Of a stretch of 43,426 nucleotides of DNA, positions 23,588-31,993 are shown piece after piece (the first letter of the stretch is position 1; the number at the start of each line of letters is the position of its first letter). The stretch covers positions 317,891 to 361,316 of the forward strand of contig NZ_LWIG01000001.1 of the NCBI RefSeq assembly GCF_002068095.1, read 5' to 3'. The DNA comes from Bradyrhizobium sacchari. GTDB lineage: Bacteria; Pseudomonadota; Alphaproteobacteria; Rhizobiales; Xanthobacteraceae. The translations under genes were made by a program, and so were the position numbers. The notes below the pieces were generated by a model. The model made no database searches and was not told where the DNA came from. It was given only the letters and a program-made list of their open reading frames with translations.

Positions 23588-24577
23588 CTACATCGGCCGA
23601 TACGTCCGCACATCCGCCGGGACGTTCACCCCGAGCTTGATCTGGCCGACGGAGCGGATGATGTCGTCGCCGAGGAGCTGGGCGAAGCAGGCGTAGCCCC
23701 AGTCGTTCATGTGCAGGCCGTCGGAGATGACGAAGCTCTCGACCGGGATCGACTGGTTCTCGTGCCAGTCGCGCATCACTTCGAAGCGCGGAAAGATGCC
23801 GACGTGGCGGAGCTCGGCGACCTTGCCGAGCAGCTTGATCATCTTGCCGGCGCTCTCCTTGCGCTGGTTGACGGCCGGCGAATATTGCGGATCGACCAGC
23901 ACGATGTCGGCGCCGCCGGCGGCCTGGATGTGGGAGATGCCCTCCTCGACCAGCTTGGCGGTGTCGCCGGGATCGAGATTGCGCAGCACGGCGTTGGTAC
24001 CGACCTGCCAGATCACCATGTCCGGATGCACGTCGATCACCTGCGTCTGAAGGCGCTTCATCATCTCGGGCGCGTCCTCGCCGCCGACACCGGCATTGAT
24101 GACGGTGATGTCAGCGCTCGGATAGTGCCGGCGCAGCTGTGCGGCCAGACGGTTCGGATAGTTGAAATCGGGCGAGCTCGCGCCATAGCCGGCCGTCGAG
24201 GACGAGCCGAACGCGACGATCACGACAGGCTGGCCGGCGACGAGCTTGGCGGCGACATGCGGCAGCGAGCCCATCGTCTTCGAGCCGTCCTTCGGCGGCA
24301 GGCAAGGTACACGGCTGAAGATGTCGCCGGCGGATTTCGCGACCTGCTTCACCTTGTCGATGGCGCGCGAGGTGATGCCGCGCTGCTCGGGGGACGACAC
24401 GGCGACCGTGGTCTGGGAAGGCGATGCGGGCGCGGGATTAACGGTTTGCGCCGGTACTTGCGTTGCCTGCGCGGCCTGTGCCTGCGCGCGCGACTGCGAC
24501 ACCGGCATCAGCAACAGCAGCGCTGCCGCTGATACAGCCAGCCATGCCGTCGGGAAAAAAGGGCGGAGAGAACTCAT
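23588..24577 (-). CDS. Periplasmic SGNH/GDSL hydrolase (complete catalytic set)
   Basis: A 329-residue protein with a signal peptide (WLAVSAAALLLLMPV, cleavage near SRAQA) and an Ala/Pro/Gln-rich linker to about residue 60. The SGNH domain shows block I FGSSSTAG (nucleophile Ser126), block II NAGVGGE (Gly166), block III WQVGTNA (Asn195) and block V SDGLHMNDWGY (Asp286, His289), so all four catalytic positions are present. Such enzymes deacylate or transfer acyl groups on sugars or lipids. It follows its degenerate paralogue by 12 nt and belongs to the operon with the OpgC-type acyltransferase, which suggests action on an envelope glycan. Confidence 0.85.
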   Translation of the reverse strand: MSSLRPFFPTAWLAVSAAALLLLMPVSQSRAQAQAAQATQVPAQTVNPAPASPSQTTVAVSSPEQRGITSRAIDKVKQVAKSAGDIFSRVPCLPPKDGSKTMGSLPHVAAKLVAGQPVVIVAFGSSSTAGYGASSPDFNYPNRLAAQLRRHYPSADITVINAGVGGEDAPEMMKRLQTQVIDVHPDMVIWQVGTNAVLRNLDPGDTAKLVEEGISHIQAAGGADIVLVDPQYSPAVNQRKESAGKMIKLLGKVAELRHVGIFPRFEVMRDWHENQSIPVESFVISDGLHMNDWGYACFAQLLGDDIIRSVGQIKLGVNVPADVRTYRPM

Positions 24578-24589
24578 TAACGCTAGACC

Positions 24590-25369
24590 TCAATTTTGCT
24601 GCTGGGCCGGCCCCAGATGGGCCGCGTCAATCACGAACTGGGCCAAGGCCCGGCCCAGGCAATCATGAACCTGTTTCGCCAGCTCGGGGCCGCGGGACGG
24701 GCTGAACAGGTCGAACTGCCCCTGGTCATTCCACTGCCGCATGATCGCGAAACGGTCGAACAGCGGGATGTCGTGCTCCTGCGCCACCACCCGCATATTG
24801 TCGAGATAGGGCGGCACCGAGATCATGGTTTCGGTCCGCGGACTGTACTGCAAGTTCATCAACACGACGTCAGCCCCTGCATTTTGCAACGCGGTAACCC
24901 CCCCGGTCACCGCGCCACGAAAATCGTCGGGATCGATGGCTCGGATAGCATCCACGGTCCCGGTCTGCCAGATGACCAAAGTAGGTCTTTTTGCTTCCAC
25001 CAGCTTAACGAAGGTGGTGGCCGCCTCCTCTGCCGTTTTCTTGCTCTGTATTTCTACGGAGACGTGTACGACTTCCGACGCCGGAAGCTTGTCCTTCAAG
25101 ATGGCCTGCATGCGCGCCGGATAGGACGCATCCTCCGAGGCCGGAATCGTGGTCGAACGGCTGCCGATGACGAGGATTTCGAGCGGTTTGCCCGCCTTGA
25201 CGGCTTCGGCGACCTTGGGAAGCCTGCTTTCGCTGGTGAGCAGATAGGACGGCAATTCGCAGGCCGGGGGCACCGCTGGAGCGGCAGGCGCAGCATCGTC
25301 CGCGCGCGCCGTGGGCGCGGCGAGGTAACCGCATAGCAGGACCAGGCTCAGGAGAACCTTCGCCTTCAT
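24590..25369 (-). CDS. Periplasmic SGNH-like protein with degenerate active site
   Basis: A 259-residue protein with a signal peptide (KVLLSLVLLCGYLAA, cleavage after ARA). It is a paralogue of the protein encoded just downstream: LVIGSRST matches FGSSST, VIWQTGTVD matches VIWQVGTNA, and LQYSP and the RFAIMRQW segment match as well. The block I Ser (Ser72) is kept, but the block III Asn is Val139, the block II glycine motif reads SVEIQS, and the block V DxxH is missing. It is thus probably not a normal hydrolase and may bind glycans or assist the active paralogue. Its ATG overlaps the stop of the OpgC gene (TGATG). Confidence 0.78.
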   Translation of the reverse strand: MKAKVLLSLVLLCGYLAAPTARADDAAPAAPAVPPACELPSYLLTSESRLPKVAEAVKAGKPLEILVIGSRSTTIPASEDASYPARMQAILKDKLPASEVVHVSVEIQSKKTAEEAATTFVKLVEAKRPTLVIWQTGTVDAIRAIDPDDFRGAVTGGVTALQNAGADVVLMNLQYSPRTETMISVPPYLDNMRVVAQEHDIPLFDRFAIMRQWNDQGQFDLFSPSRGPELAKQVHDCLGRALAQFVIDAAHLGPAQQQN

Positions 25370-26610
25370 CAGCCCCCTCCCGCCAGATCGGCGTTGCCGA
25401 CGGCGTTTTTGGTTTTCGCACCGCTCTTCTCAGCCACGCGCTTGTACCACGAAATCACCCACGCAACGCCCCACATGATCAGGATTCCGGAGAGACTAAT
25501 CAGCGCATGCATGGCTGCGCCGCCGGAGACCTCGGCCAGGATGAAATGGCCGGCGAAGGCGAGGAAGACGCCGAGGCAGAAGATCTCGAGCGAATGCTGG
25601 CCGCACAGGATCAGCGGCCGCAGCCACGGCGATGTCAGGCCAGGCCAGTCCCGCGGCAGGAAGCGCACGGTCAGCGCGGCCAGCGCCAGGAAATGCGTGA
25701 AACGCAGAACGTCGAGATCGGTCTTGTCGATCGGATACATCCACTGCTCGAGCCGCTTCGGCATCAGATGGGACAGCTGCGGCACATACCAGGTCAGCGT
25801 CACATAGAACGCCGCCACGATATAGGCGATCGCGATCCACATCGTTACCGGCGACGCTAAAATACGCGACATGCGCCGCGCACCTCCGAGCGCGCACCAG
25901 GCACCGAAGACGAAGAGCAATTGCCAGGCCAGCGGATTGAAGGCCCAGAAGCCGTTCGGATAGGCGGAGAAGTAGAGGTCGTATTCCCAGGTCACCGCGT
26001 AAAGCACGACGGACAAGGCGAGCGTGAGGTCGGGCCTCCATTTCATCGACCACAGGATCACGGGCAGCGCCAGCATCAGGACGATGTACAGCGGCAGCAC
26101 GTCCATGTTGACGGGACGGAAGCGCAGCAGCAGCGCCTGCACGATGGTGACGTCGGGCTGCTTGAGGAAGTCCATGATCCCCATCTCTTCGGTGTAGAGC
26201 GGGTTCTCGAAGCTGGTCGCCACATAGGAGATCTCGGCGAGGAAGATCGTGAACAGGAAGACGTGGGCGACGTAGATCTGCCAGACCCGGCGCAGGATGC
26301 GCGCGGTGGCAATGACGACGCCGCTCTCCAGCATCGCGCGGCCGTAGACGAAGGCGGCGGTGTAGCCTGAGATGAAGATGAAGATCTCGGTGGCGTCGCT
26401 GAAGCCGTAATTGCGGATCGTGAACCAGGTCAGCAGGCTCGGCGGCAGATGGTCGATGAAGATCAACCACAGCGCCAGCCCGCGGAACAGGTCGAGCCGG
26501 AGCTCGCGCTCGCCGATGGCGGGCAGCGAGATGGCCGGCGCGGCCGCACGCGGCTTGGCCCCCGCGGTTCCCGCGATGGTTGATCCCGTCACTTGGTCGG
26601 CAATGGTCAT
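25369..26610 (-). CDS. opgC: OpgC-type membrane acyltransferase
   Basis: A 413-residue inner-membrane protein with about ten hydrophobic segments. The start of the domain, ELRLDLFRGLALWLIFIDHLP, has the acyltransferase-like Arg and His residues in the first membrane helices; FSDATEIFIFISGYTAAFVYGR follows, a strong mark of the OpgC_C (PF10129) family. OpgC adds succinyl groups to osmoregulated periplasmic glucans in related bacteria. A cytosolic N-terminal tail of about 35 residues precedes helix 1. It is the first gene of a three-gene operon with two SGNH-type proteins, an arrangement that recalls membrane acyltransferase plus SGNH pairs of polysaccharide acetylation. The acyl group and glycan are inferred only. 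Confidence 0.85.
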   Translation of the reverse strand: MTIADQVTGSTIAGTAGAKPRAAAPAISLPAIGERELRLDLFRGLALWLIFIDHLPPSLLTWFTIRNYGFSDATEIFIFISGYTAAFVYGRAMLESGVVIATARILRRVWQIYVAHVFLFTIFLAEISYVATSFENPLYTEEMGIMDFLKQPDVTIVQALLLRFRPVNMDVLPLYIVLMLALPVILWSMKWRPDLTLALSVVLYAVTWEYDLYFSAYPNGFWAFNPLAWQLLFVFGAWCALGGARRMSRILASPVTMWIAIAYIVAAFYVTLTWYVPQLSHLMPKRLEQWMYPIDKTDLDVLRFTHFLALAALTVRFLPRDWPGLTSPWLRPLILCGQHSLEIFCLGVFLAFAGHFILAEVSGGAAMHALISLSGILIMWGVAWVISWYKRVAEKSGAKTKNAVGNADLAGGG

Positions 26611-26689
26611 CGGGGCCTAAAAACCCTCACCCAAATCGCGACGTTAAGGGAGTGTACCGGTCCGGCCGTCATCTCGCAAAGCGACCGGA

Positions 26690-26713
26690 TCACATGGGGG
26701 TTCACATGGGGGT
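26690..26713. repeat. 12-bp direct repeat upstream of apaG
   Basis: tcacatgggggt occurs twice in direct tandem (26690-26701 and 26702-26713) in the 219-bp gap between opgC and apaG. It could be a regulatory site or a chance duplication. Confidence 0.6.
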
Positions 26714-26829
26714 GTCTTCGGAGTGTCTTCCCCTCAGGCGTGTACTTCTCCGCCAATTCTGGCGGCACGATGTCACCAAAACCGCCCTCAGGGTTTGGTT
26801 CCGGCACCGGATTCGGTATGATGGCAGCC

Positions 26830-27222
26830 ATGTACCGCGCCGTGACCCGCCAGATCGAAGTGACCGTCGAGCCGAACTTTGTTCCGGAGCAGTCGTCGGC
26901 CGACCGCTCCCGCTATTTCTGGTCGTACACCATCGTCATCACCAATTCCGGCGAGGAGACCGTGCAGCTCAAGACGCGGCACTGGATCATCACCGACGCC
27001 ACCGGCCGCCAGCAGGAGGTCAGGGGCGAAGGCGTGGTCGGCGAGCAGCCGACGCTCGCCCCCGGTGAGCGGTTCGAATACACCTCCGGCGTGCCGCTCA
27101 CGACCGCCTCCGGCTTCATGACCGGCCGCTACCAGATGGTCAGCGAAACCGGCGAGCGATTCGAGATCGACGTGCCGACGTTCTCGCTGGACAGCCCTGA
27201 CTACAAACGGGTGTTGAATTAG
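26830..27222 (+). CDS. apaG: ApaG protein
   Basis: A 130-residue protein, the standard ApaG length when the ATG at 26830 (MYRAVTRQIEV) is used; ATGs at 26818 and 26821 would add 3 or 4 residues. Family marks are SRYFWSYTIVITNSG, TRHWIITDATG, GEGVVGEQPTLAPGERFEYTSG and GFMTGRYQM. The fold is a fibronectin-III-like beta sandwich. ApaG is linked to phosphate-ester metabolism and metal binding in enterobacteria, but its exact job is not settled. Here it is alone, between opgC (divergent) and hslO (convergent), with a dispersed repeat directly after its stop. Confidence 0.92.
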   Translation: MYRAVTRQIEVTVEPNFVPEQSSADRSRYFWSYTIVITNSGEETVQLKTRHWIITDATGRQQEVRGEGVVGEQPTLAPGERFEYTSGVPLTTASGFMTGRYQMVSETGERFEIDVPTFSLDSPDYKRVLN

Positions 27223-27258
27223 CGCGGTGCCGTGAGGTGGGCAACCTGCCTGCCTATC

Positions 27259-27336
27259 GTCATTGCGAGCGCAGCGAAGCAATCCAGAGTCTTTCCGCGG
27301 AGGAATCCTGGATTGCTTCGCTGCGCTCGCAATGAC
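27259..27336. repeat. Dispersed inverted repeat (copy 2), 29-bp perfect arms
   Basis: Bases 27259-27287 and 27308-27336 are exact reverse complements over 29 bp (gtcattgcgagcgcagcg at the outer end) around a 20-bp centre. It is the same family as 16787-16875. It lies between the convergent apaG and hslO genes, where it may also act as a two-way transcription stop. Confidence 0.9.
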
Positions 27337-27348
27337 CGGAGGATGGAC

Positions 27349-28356
27349 TTACGCGTCCTCGACGCCCGCCTCGTGCGGCGTGAACTGGTAGACTGACGAG
27401 CAGAACTCGCAGGTGACGACGACCTTGTCGTCCTTCACCATCGCCGCACGGTCATCGGACGAAAAGCTCTTCAGCATGGACGCGACGGCGTCGCGCGAGC
27501 AGGAGCATTGCGCCTTCAGCGACAGCGGATTGAACACCCGCACGCCGCGCTCGTGGAACAGGCGATAGAGCAGCCGCTCGCCGGAGAGCTCGGGGTCGAT
27601 CAGCTCGACGTCCTCGACGGTCTCGATCAGCGAGCGCGCCTCGACCCAGGCGTCATCTTCAGCGATGCTGTGCGCTTCGACGCCTTCAGGCGCATCGCCG
27701 GGATGCAGATCCGCCTGCCGCGCGCGCTCCGGCGCCTTCGGCAAGAACTGCATCAGCATGCCGCCGGCGCGCCAGCGATGCTTGCCGCCGTCGCTCGAGC
27801 GCCACTCCTCGCCGACCGCAAGGCGCACCTTGGTCGGGATCTGCTCGGAGCGCAGGAAATATTCGTGGGCGGCATCTTCCAGGCTGCCGCCGTCGAGCGC
27901 GACCAGGCCCTGGTAGCGGCTCATGTCAGGGCCCTGGTCGATCGTCATGGCGAGGTGGCCGCGGCCGAGCAGCGTGCCGGAATCCTTTGCCGTGCCCAGG
28001 CGCGAGGCGTCATAGCGGGCATAGGCGCGCAGATGGTCCGGCGCCTTGTAGTCCACCACCAGGAACGACACCGGACCGTCGGTCTGGGCCTGCAGGATGA
28101 AGCGGCCCTCGAATTTCAGTGCCGAACCGAGCAGCGTCGCGAGCACGATAGCCTCGCCGAGCAGCTTGCCGACGGGCGCGGGATAATCGTGCTTGGTCAG
28201 GATGTCGTCGAGCGCAGGGCCAAGCCGCACCAGGCGGCCGCGCACGTCGAGCGCATCGACCTCGTAAGGCAGCACAGCGTCGTCGACCGGAACGGCGGAT
28301 GGCGCGCGAACCGGGCCTTCAGGCCCGGTTTTCATGTCAGGGGATTGGGAAACCAT
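27349..28356 (-). CDS. hslO: Hsp33 redox-regulated chaperone
   Basis: A 335-residue Hsp33 protein. The N-terminal domain shows LLGEAIVLATLLGSALKFEGRF and VSFLVVDYKAP; the C-terminal zinc/redox switch has the four cysteines Cys284, Cys286 (CSC) and Cys316, Cys319 (CEFC). Under oxidation the zinc is released, disulfides form and the protein becomes a holdase that keeps unfolded cytosolic proteins soluble. It is longer than E. coli Hsp33 (292) because of an N-terminal tail and an acidic insertion near residue 225. It lies downstream of argF on the same strand with a 282-bp gap that contains a repeat, so it may have its own promoter. Confidence 0.94.
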   Translation of the reverse strand: MVSQSPDMKTGPEGPVRAPSAVPVDDAVLPYEVDALDVRGRLVRLGPALDDILTKHDYPAPVGKLLGEAIVLATLLGSALKFEGRFILQAQTDGPVSFLVVDYKAPDHLRAYARYDASRLGTAKDSGTLLGRGHLAMTIDQGPDMSRYQGLVALDGGSLEDAAHEYFLRSEQIPTKVRLAVGEEWRSSDGGKHRWRAGGMLMQFLPKAPERARQADLHPGDAPEGVEAHSIAEDDAWVEARSLIETVEDVELIDPELSGERLLYRLFHERGVRVFNPLSLKAQCSCSRDAVASMLKSFSSDDRAAMVKDDKVVVTCEFCSSVYQFTPHEAGVEDA

Positions 28357-28445
28357 GGCGCTCTATCTGGGGTCGGATGGTGAGGAATGGAAGGGGTGCG
28401 AGGCGCGGGATGCAAGTCGAACCATACCAAGCCACCTCAAACTCG

Positions 28446-28603
28446 GTGTCGTCCCGGACAAGCGCAAGCGCAGAGCCGGGACCCATAACCACAGGACTAC
28501 GTCACAACGCGAGACGGCAACTCCGAGTCATCGCCACACGACGTCCGGTGGCCATGGACTCCGGATCTGCGCGCACTTTTGGCGCGCTTGTCCGGGATGA
28601 CGA
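28446..28603. repeat. Dispersed inverted repeat between argF and hslO
   Basis: tcccggacaagcgc (28452-28465) is the exact reverse complement of 28584-28597; the outer ends gtcgt and atgacga also resemble each other. The inner phrase cccataaccacagg is shared with the element at 31825-31962. No gene is seen in the 282-bp gap 28357-28638. Confidence 0.75.
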
Positions 28604-28638
28604 GCAGTGTTTTTGGCCGGCGCGATGCCAGCCAATAC

Positions 28639-29562
28639 CTACTTCACCGCGTCAAAGCACCAGGCCAGAATGCCCTTCTGCGCGTGCAGGCGGTTTTCAG
28701 CTTCGTCGAACACGACCGATTGCGGGCCATCGATCACCTCGTCAGTGACCTCCTCGCCGCGATGGGCGGGCAGGCAATGCATGAACAACGCGTCGGGCTT
28801 GGCCAGCGACATCAGCTTCGAATTGACCTGATAGGGCTTGAGCACGTTATGGCGGTGCTCGCCCTCCTTGTCACCCATCGACACCCAGGTGTCGGTGACG
28901 ACGCAGTCGGCGCCTTTCACGGCGGCTTCGGGATCGGTGCCGAGCATGATCGGCGCGCCCGTCGCCTTGATCCAGTCGCGCATCGCCTTTTTCGGCGCGA
29001 GCTCCGGAGGCGTTGCGACATTGAGCTGGAATTTGAAACGCTCGGCGGCGTGCGCCCAGGACGCCAGCACGTTGTTGTCGTCGCCGGTCCAGGCCACCGT
29101 CCGGCCCTCGATCGAGCCGCGATGCTCCTGATAGGTCAAAAGGTCCGCCATCACCTGGCAGGGATGCGAGCGGCGCGTCAGGCCGTTGATGACCGGCACG
29201 GTCGCATTCGCGGCAAGCTCGAGCAGCGCATCATGGTTGAGGATGCGGATCATGATGGCGTCGACATAGCGCGACAGCACGCGCGCGGTGTCGGCGATGG
29301 TCTCGCCGCGGCCGAGCTGCATCTCGGCGCCGGTGAGCATGATGGGCTCACCGCCGAGCTGGCGCATGGCGACGTCGAACGAGACGCGGGTGCGCGTCGA
29401 GGGACGCTCGAAGATCATCGCCAGCGTCTTGCCTTCGAGCGGCTTCACCGGCTGCTGCGCCTTCTGCTTCGCCTTCATGGCGGAGGAGGCGTCGAGCATG
29501 CTCTTGAGCTCCGACAAGGGTAGCTCGTTGATATCCAGAAAGTGCTTCGGTGACTTGCTCAT
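28639..29562 (-). CDS. argF: Ornithine carbamoyltransferase
   Basis: A 307-residue transcarbamylase that makes citrulline from ornithine and carbamoyl phosphate in arginine synthesis. The carbamoyl-phosphate site STRTR is at residues 55-59, HPCQ at 133-136, the ornithine-binding region with DTWVSMG near 224-230 and [11 protein letters not shown] from residue 262. The ATG overlaps the argD stop (TGATG), so the two genes are translationally coupled. Length and motifs are fully standard. Confidence 0.96.
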   Translation of the reverse strand: MSKSPKHFLDINELPLSELKSMLDASSAMKAKQKAQQPVKPLEGKTLAMIFERPSTRTRVSFDVAMRQLGGEPIMLTGAEMQLGRGETIADTARVLSRYVDAIMIRILNHDALLELAANATVPVINGLTRRSHPCQVMADLLTYQEHRGSIEGRTVAWTGDDNNVLASWAHAAERFKFQLNVATPPELAPKKAMRDWIKATGAPIMLGTDPEAAVKGADCVVTDTWVSMGDKEGEHRHNVLKPYQVNSKLMSLAKPDALFMHCLPAHRGEEVTDEVIDGPQSVVFDEAENRLHAQKGILAWCFDAVK

Positions 29563-30770
29563 CAGCTTGCCGCCCGCTTGGTCTGACTGGACGAGATCGC
29601 AGCGCAGGCGCGCTCCAGCCGCGCAACGCTGTCCTCGATCTCGGCTTCGGTGACGATCAAAGGCGGCAGGAAACGCACGACATTGTCGCCGGCGCCGACC
29701 GTGAGCAGCTTTTCATGGCGCAAGGCCGCAGCGAGATCTCCCGAGGGAACCACGGCCTTGATACCGATCAAGAGGCCCTCGCCGCGCACCTCGCTGACGA
29801 CATCGGGGTGACGGTCGATCACGGAGGCGAGCTTCTGCTTGAGCAGCAGCGACATCTTCTGCACGTGGTCGAAGAAGCCGGGCTTGAGCATGACATCGAG
29901 CACGGCATTCGCCGCCGAGATCGCCAGCGGATTGCCGCCGAAGGTCGAGCCGTGAGAGCCAGGGCCCATGCCGGCCGCCGCGTCGGCGGTCGCCAGGAAC
30001 GCGCCGATCGGGAAGCCGCCGCCGAGCGCCTTGGCCAGCGACATCACGTCAGGCGTAACGCCGGTGCGGCGATGCGCGAACAGATCGCCGGTGCGGCCCA
30101 TGCCGGTCTGCACCTCGTCGAAGGCGAGCAGCAGGCCCTTTTCGTCGCAGAGCTGGCGGAGCGCCTTGAGGAAGCCTGGAGGCGCCGAACGCACGCCGCC
30201 TTCACCCTGGATCGGCTCGATCAGGATGCCGGCGGTCTGCGGACCGATCGCCTTCTTGACGGCTTCGATATCGCCGTGCGGCACCTGGTCGAAACCATCC
30301 ATCGGCGGACCGAACCCTTCGAGATATTTTGCAGATCCCGTTGCCGCCAGCGTCGCCAGGGTCCGGCCATGGAAGGCGCCTTCGAAGGTGATGATGCGAA
30401 AGCGCTCCGGATGACCCTTCGAGAAATGATGATGGCGGACCAGCTTGATCACGCCTTCCAGCGCTTCAGCGCCGGAATTGCAGAAGAACACGAAGTCCGC
30501 GAAGCTTTCCTTGCACAGGCGCGCGGCGAGCTTCTCGCCGTCCGGACTCTGGAACAGGTTCGACATGTGCCAGAGCTTGGTCGCCTGCTCCTGCAGCGCC
30601 TTGACCAGCGCGGGATGGGCGTGGCCGAGCGCGTTCACAGCGACGCCGGAGGTAAAATCAAGATAGCGATCGCCATTGGTCGCAATCAGCCAGCAGCCTT
30701 CGCCGCGCTCGAAACCGAGGTCGGCCCTGGCGAAAACGGGGAGCAAATGCGGCGCGGCGCTGTTCGTCAT
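29562..30770 (-). CDS. argD: Acetylornithine aminotransferase
   Basis: A 402-residue class III PLP aminotransferase, start ATG 30770 (a GTG 9 nt earlier is possible). It converts N-acetylglutamate semialdehyde to N-acetylornithine; many ArgD proteins also serve as succinyldiaminopimelate aminotransferase. Visible are [29 protein letters not shown] (phosphate binding), [25 protein letters not shown] (cofactor Asp) and [14 protein letters not shown] with the Schiff-base Lys247. It is the first gene of argD-argF; a sigma70-like promoter and a start-point hairpin lie about 100 bp upstream. Confidence 0.95.
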   Translation of the reverse strand: MTNSAAPHLLPVFARADLGFERGEGCWLIATNGDRYLDFTSGVAVNALGHAHPALVKALQEQATKLWHMSNLFQSPDGEKLAARLCKESFADFVFFCNSGAEALEGVIKLVRHHHFSKGHPERFRIITFEGAFHGRTLATLAATGSAKYLEGFGPPMDGFDQVPHGDIEAVKKAIGPQTAGILIEPIQGEGGVRSAPPGFLKALRQLCDEKGLLLAFDEVQTGMGRTGDLFAHRRTGVTPDVMSLAKALGGGFPIGAFLATADAAAGMGPGSHGSTFGGNPLAISAANAVLDVMLKPGFFDHVQKMSLLLKQKLASVIDRHPDVVSEVRGEGLLIGIKAVVPSGDLAAALRHEKLLTVGAGDNVVRFLPPLIVTEAEIEDSVARLERACAAISSSQTKRAAS

Positions 30771-30842
30771 GACGATCACTTGATGTTGCGGACGGCCTGA
30801 ACACGCTCATGCAGCGCACCATTGACCGGCCCGGAAAACGAA

Positions 30843-30869
30843 ACGTGCCGCCTTTTAAGGGCGGCACGT
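30843..30869 (-). promoter_or_regulatory. Hairpin at the predicted 5' end of the argD transcript
   Basis: acgtgccgcc (30843-30852) and ggcggcacgt (30860-30869) form a 10-bp perfect stem with a 7-nt loop. On the minus strand it is followed by tttcgtttt. It begins where the argD promoter should start transcription. It could be an attenuator, a message-stabilising cap or a protein-binding palindrome. Confidence 0.6.
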
Positions 30870-30875
30870 GACACT

Positions 30876-30903
30876 ATCTTATGCCGGGTAGAACGGGTGT
30901 CAA
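30876..30903 (-). promoter_or_regulatory. Sigma70-type promoter of argD-argF
   Basis: On the minus strand a perfect ttgaca (30903-30898) and a good taagat (30881-30876) are separated by 16 bp; the start would be near 30869, about 100 nt before the argD ATG. Confidence 0.7.
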
Positions 30904-30930
30904 TGCCGCCCGAAAGCTCCGCGAAACGCT

Positions 30931-31144
30931 GAATCCGTAGTCTTGCGGTGCCGGATTTGCGGGGTTTTTGCCACGGAACATGTGGAAGCGAGTCGGCTGA
31001 CTCTTGCGCGTGAGTCACGCCATATTGTAGCGTTTGGCTTGTCAGATACGACATCTCGTGCAGCAGTTCTGATCCTCTAAGTCCTCATGTACCGGCGTAG
31101 ACGTTCGGGCGTTCTGGTTACGCCCGGCGAGCCTTAAGGGATTC
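30931..31144. promoter_or_regulatory. Cluster of GANTC (CcrM) sites upstream of gcrA
   Basis: GANTC occurs at 30931 (gaatc), 30990 (gagtc), 30999 (gactc), 31012 (gagtc) and 31140 (gattc). Three of the five lie within 27 bp. The 454-bp gap between argD and gcrA otherwise holds only the argD promoter and hairpin and no recognised gene. GANTC is the target of the alphaproteobacterial methylase CcrM, and GcrA is known to act at methylated GANTC promoters. Confidence 0.55.
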
Positions 31145-31224
31145 TGGCGGCACGGGTTTTTCGAGGCTTAGGCATTCGCCGCAAGGCGCCAGGACGGCAG
31201 CCGCACGGCGAGGGAAAGGGTGCA

Positions 31225-31737
31225 ATGACGGTTTTGACCTGGTCCGACGATCGCGTCGAGCAGCTGAAGAAGCTCTGGGAGGCCGGACTGTCGGCCAGCC
31301 AGATCGCAGCCGAGCTCGGCAACGTGACCCGTAATGCCGTGATCGGCAAGGTGCACAGGCTCGGCCTGTCCGGCCGCGCCAAGAGCCCGTCATCGGCAGC
31401 TCCGCGACCGCGCAAGGCGCGTCCCGCGCAGCACATGATGCGGGTGACCCGCCCCATCGCGCGCGGCAACACCGCGCTGGCACAGGCCTTCGAGGTCGAG
31501 GTCGAGGCTGAGCCCGTGACCTACGACAACGTGGTGCCGATGAGCCAGCGGCTGTCGCTGCTGGAATTGAACGAGGCGACCTGCCACTGGCCGGTCGGCG
31601 ATCCCTCGAGCCCGGACTTCTTCTTCTGCGGCGGCAAGGCGCTCTCGGGCCTGCCCTACTGCGCCCAGCATTCGCGCGTGGCCTATCAGCCCGCGGCGGA
31701 TCGCCGTCGCGCACCGGCGAAGCCGGGCACGCGGTGA
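31225..31737 (+). CDS. gcrA: GcrA cell-cycle regulator
   Basis: A 170-residue protein that fits GcrA throughout. The N-terminal DNA-binding domain starts MTVLTWSDDRVEQLKKLW and continues GLSASQIAAELGNVTRNAVIGKVHRLGLSGR, residues 21-51. A basic, Ala/Pro-rich linker follows. The C-terminal domain has LLELNEATCHWPVGDPSSPDF and FCGGKALSGLPYCAQHSRVAYQP, known to contact sigma70. GcrA controls cell-cycle genes in alphaproteobacteria together with CcrM methylation. The ATG at 31225 has gaggga about 12 nt upstream. The gene is divergent from argD and monocistronic. Confidence 0.95.
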   Translation: MTVLTWSDDRVEQLKKLWEAGLSASQIAAELGNVTRNAVIGKVHRLGLSGRAKSPSSAAPRPRKARPAQHMMRVTRPIARGNTALAQAFEVEVEAEPVTYDNVVPMSQRLSLLELNEATCHWPVGDPSSPDFFFCGGKALSGLPYCAQHSRVAYQPAADRRRAPAKPGTR

Positions 31738-31824
31738 GCGCACGGAATTAGGTGATCGCCAAGCCTGGTCGCCAAGCTTCATCGAAGACTGCAGCCATCA
31801 CACGATGGCCGCTTCAATCACTCG

Positions 31825-31962
31825 GTGTCATCCCCGCGAAGGCGGGGATCCATAACCACAGGGCGCAATCGTTGCGCGAGATGGTCATTCCGAGTCTTCG
31901 CCAAACGTGATCCTGTGGTTATGGATCCCGGGCTCGCGCTGCGCGCGCCCCGGGACGACAAC
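31825..31962. repeat. Dispersed inverted repeat after gcrA (18-bp perfect inner arms)
   Basis: gggatccataaccacagg (31845-31862) is the exact reverse complement of 31912-31929. The left end has its own hairpin (tccccgc/gcgggga) and the right end a ccccggg phrase. The motif ccataaccacagg is shared with the element at 28446-28603. It lies between the convergent gcrA and phoB genes; the rest of the 256-bp gap shows nothing else. Confidence 0.85.
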
Positions 31963-31993
31963 TGAGATTGTGGCCGCAGCTCGCTAAACCAGC

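Noticed and set aside
24590..25369. Middle SGNH-like gene as a pseudogene
   Set aside because: The frame is intact, has a good signal peptide, is translationally coupled to opgC and keeps structural motifs of its paralogue; only catalytic residues are lost, which suggests a changed role.
26593..26829. 79-residue N-terminal extension of the apaG frame
   Set aside because: ApaG proteins are about 125-130 residues and begin near MYRAVT; the extension overlaps the opgC start region and shows no domain.
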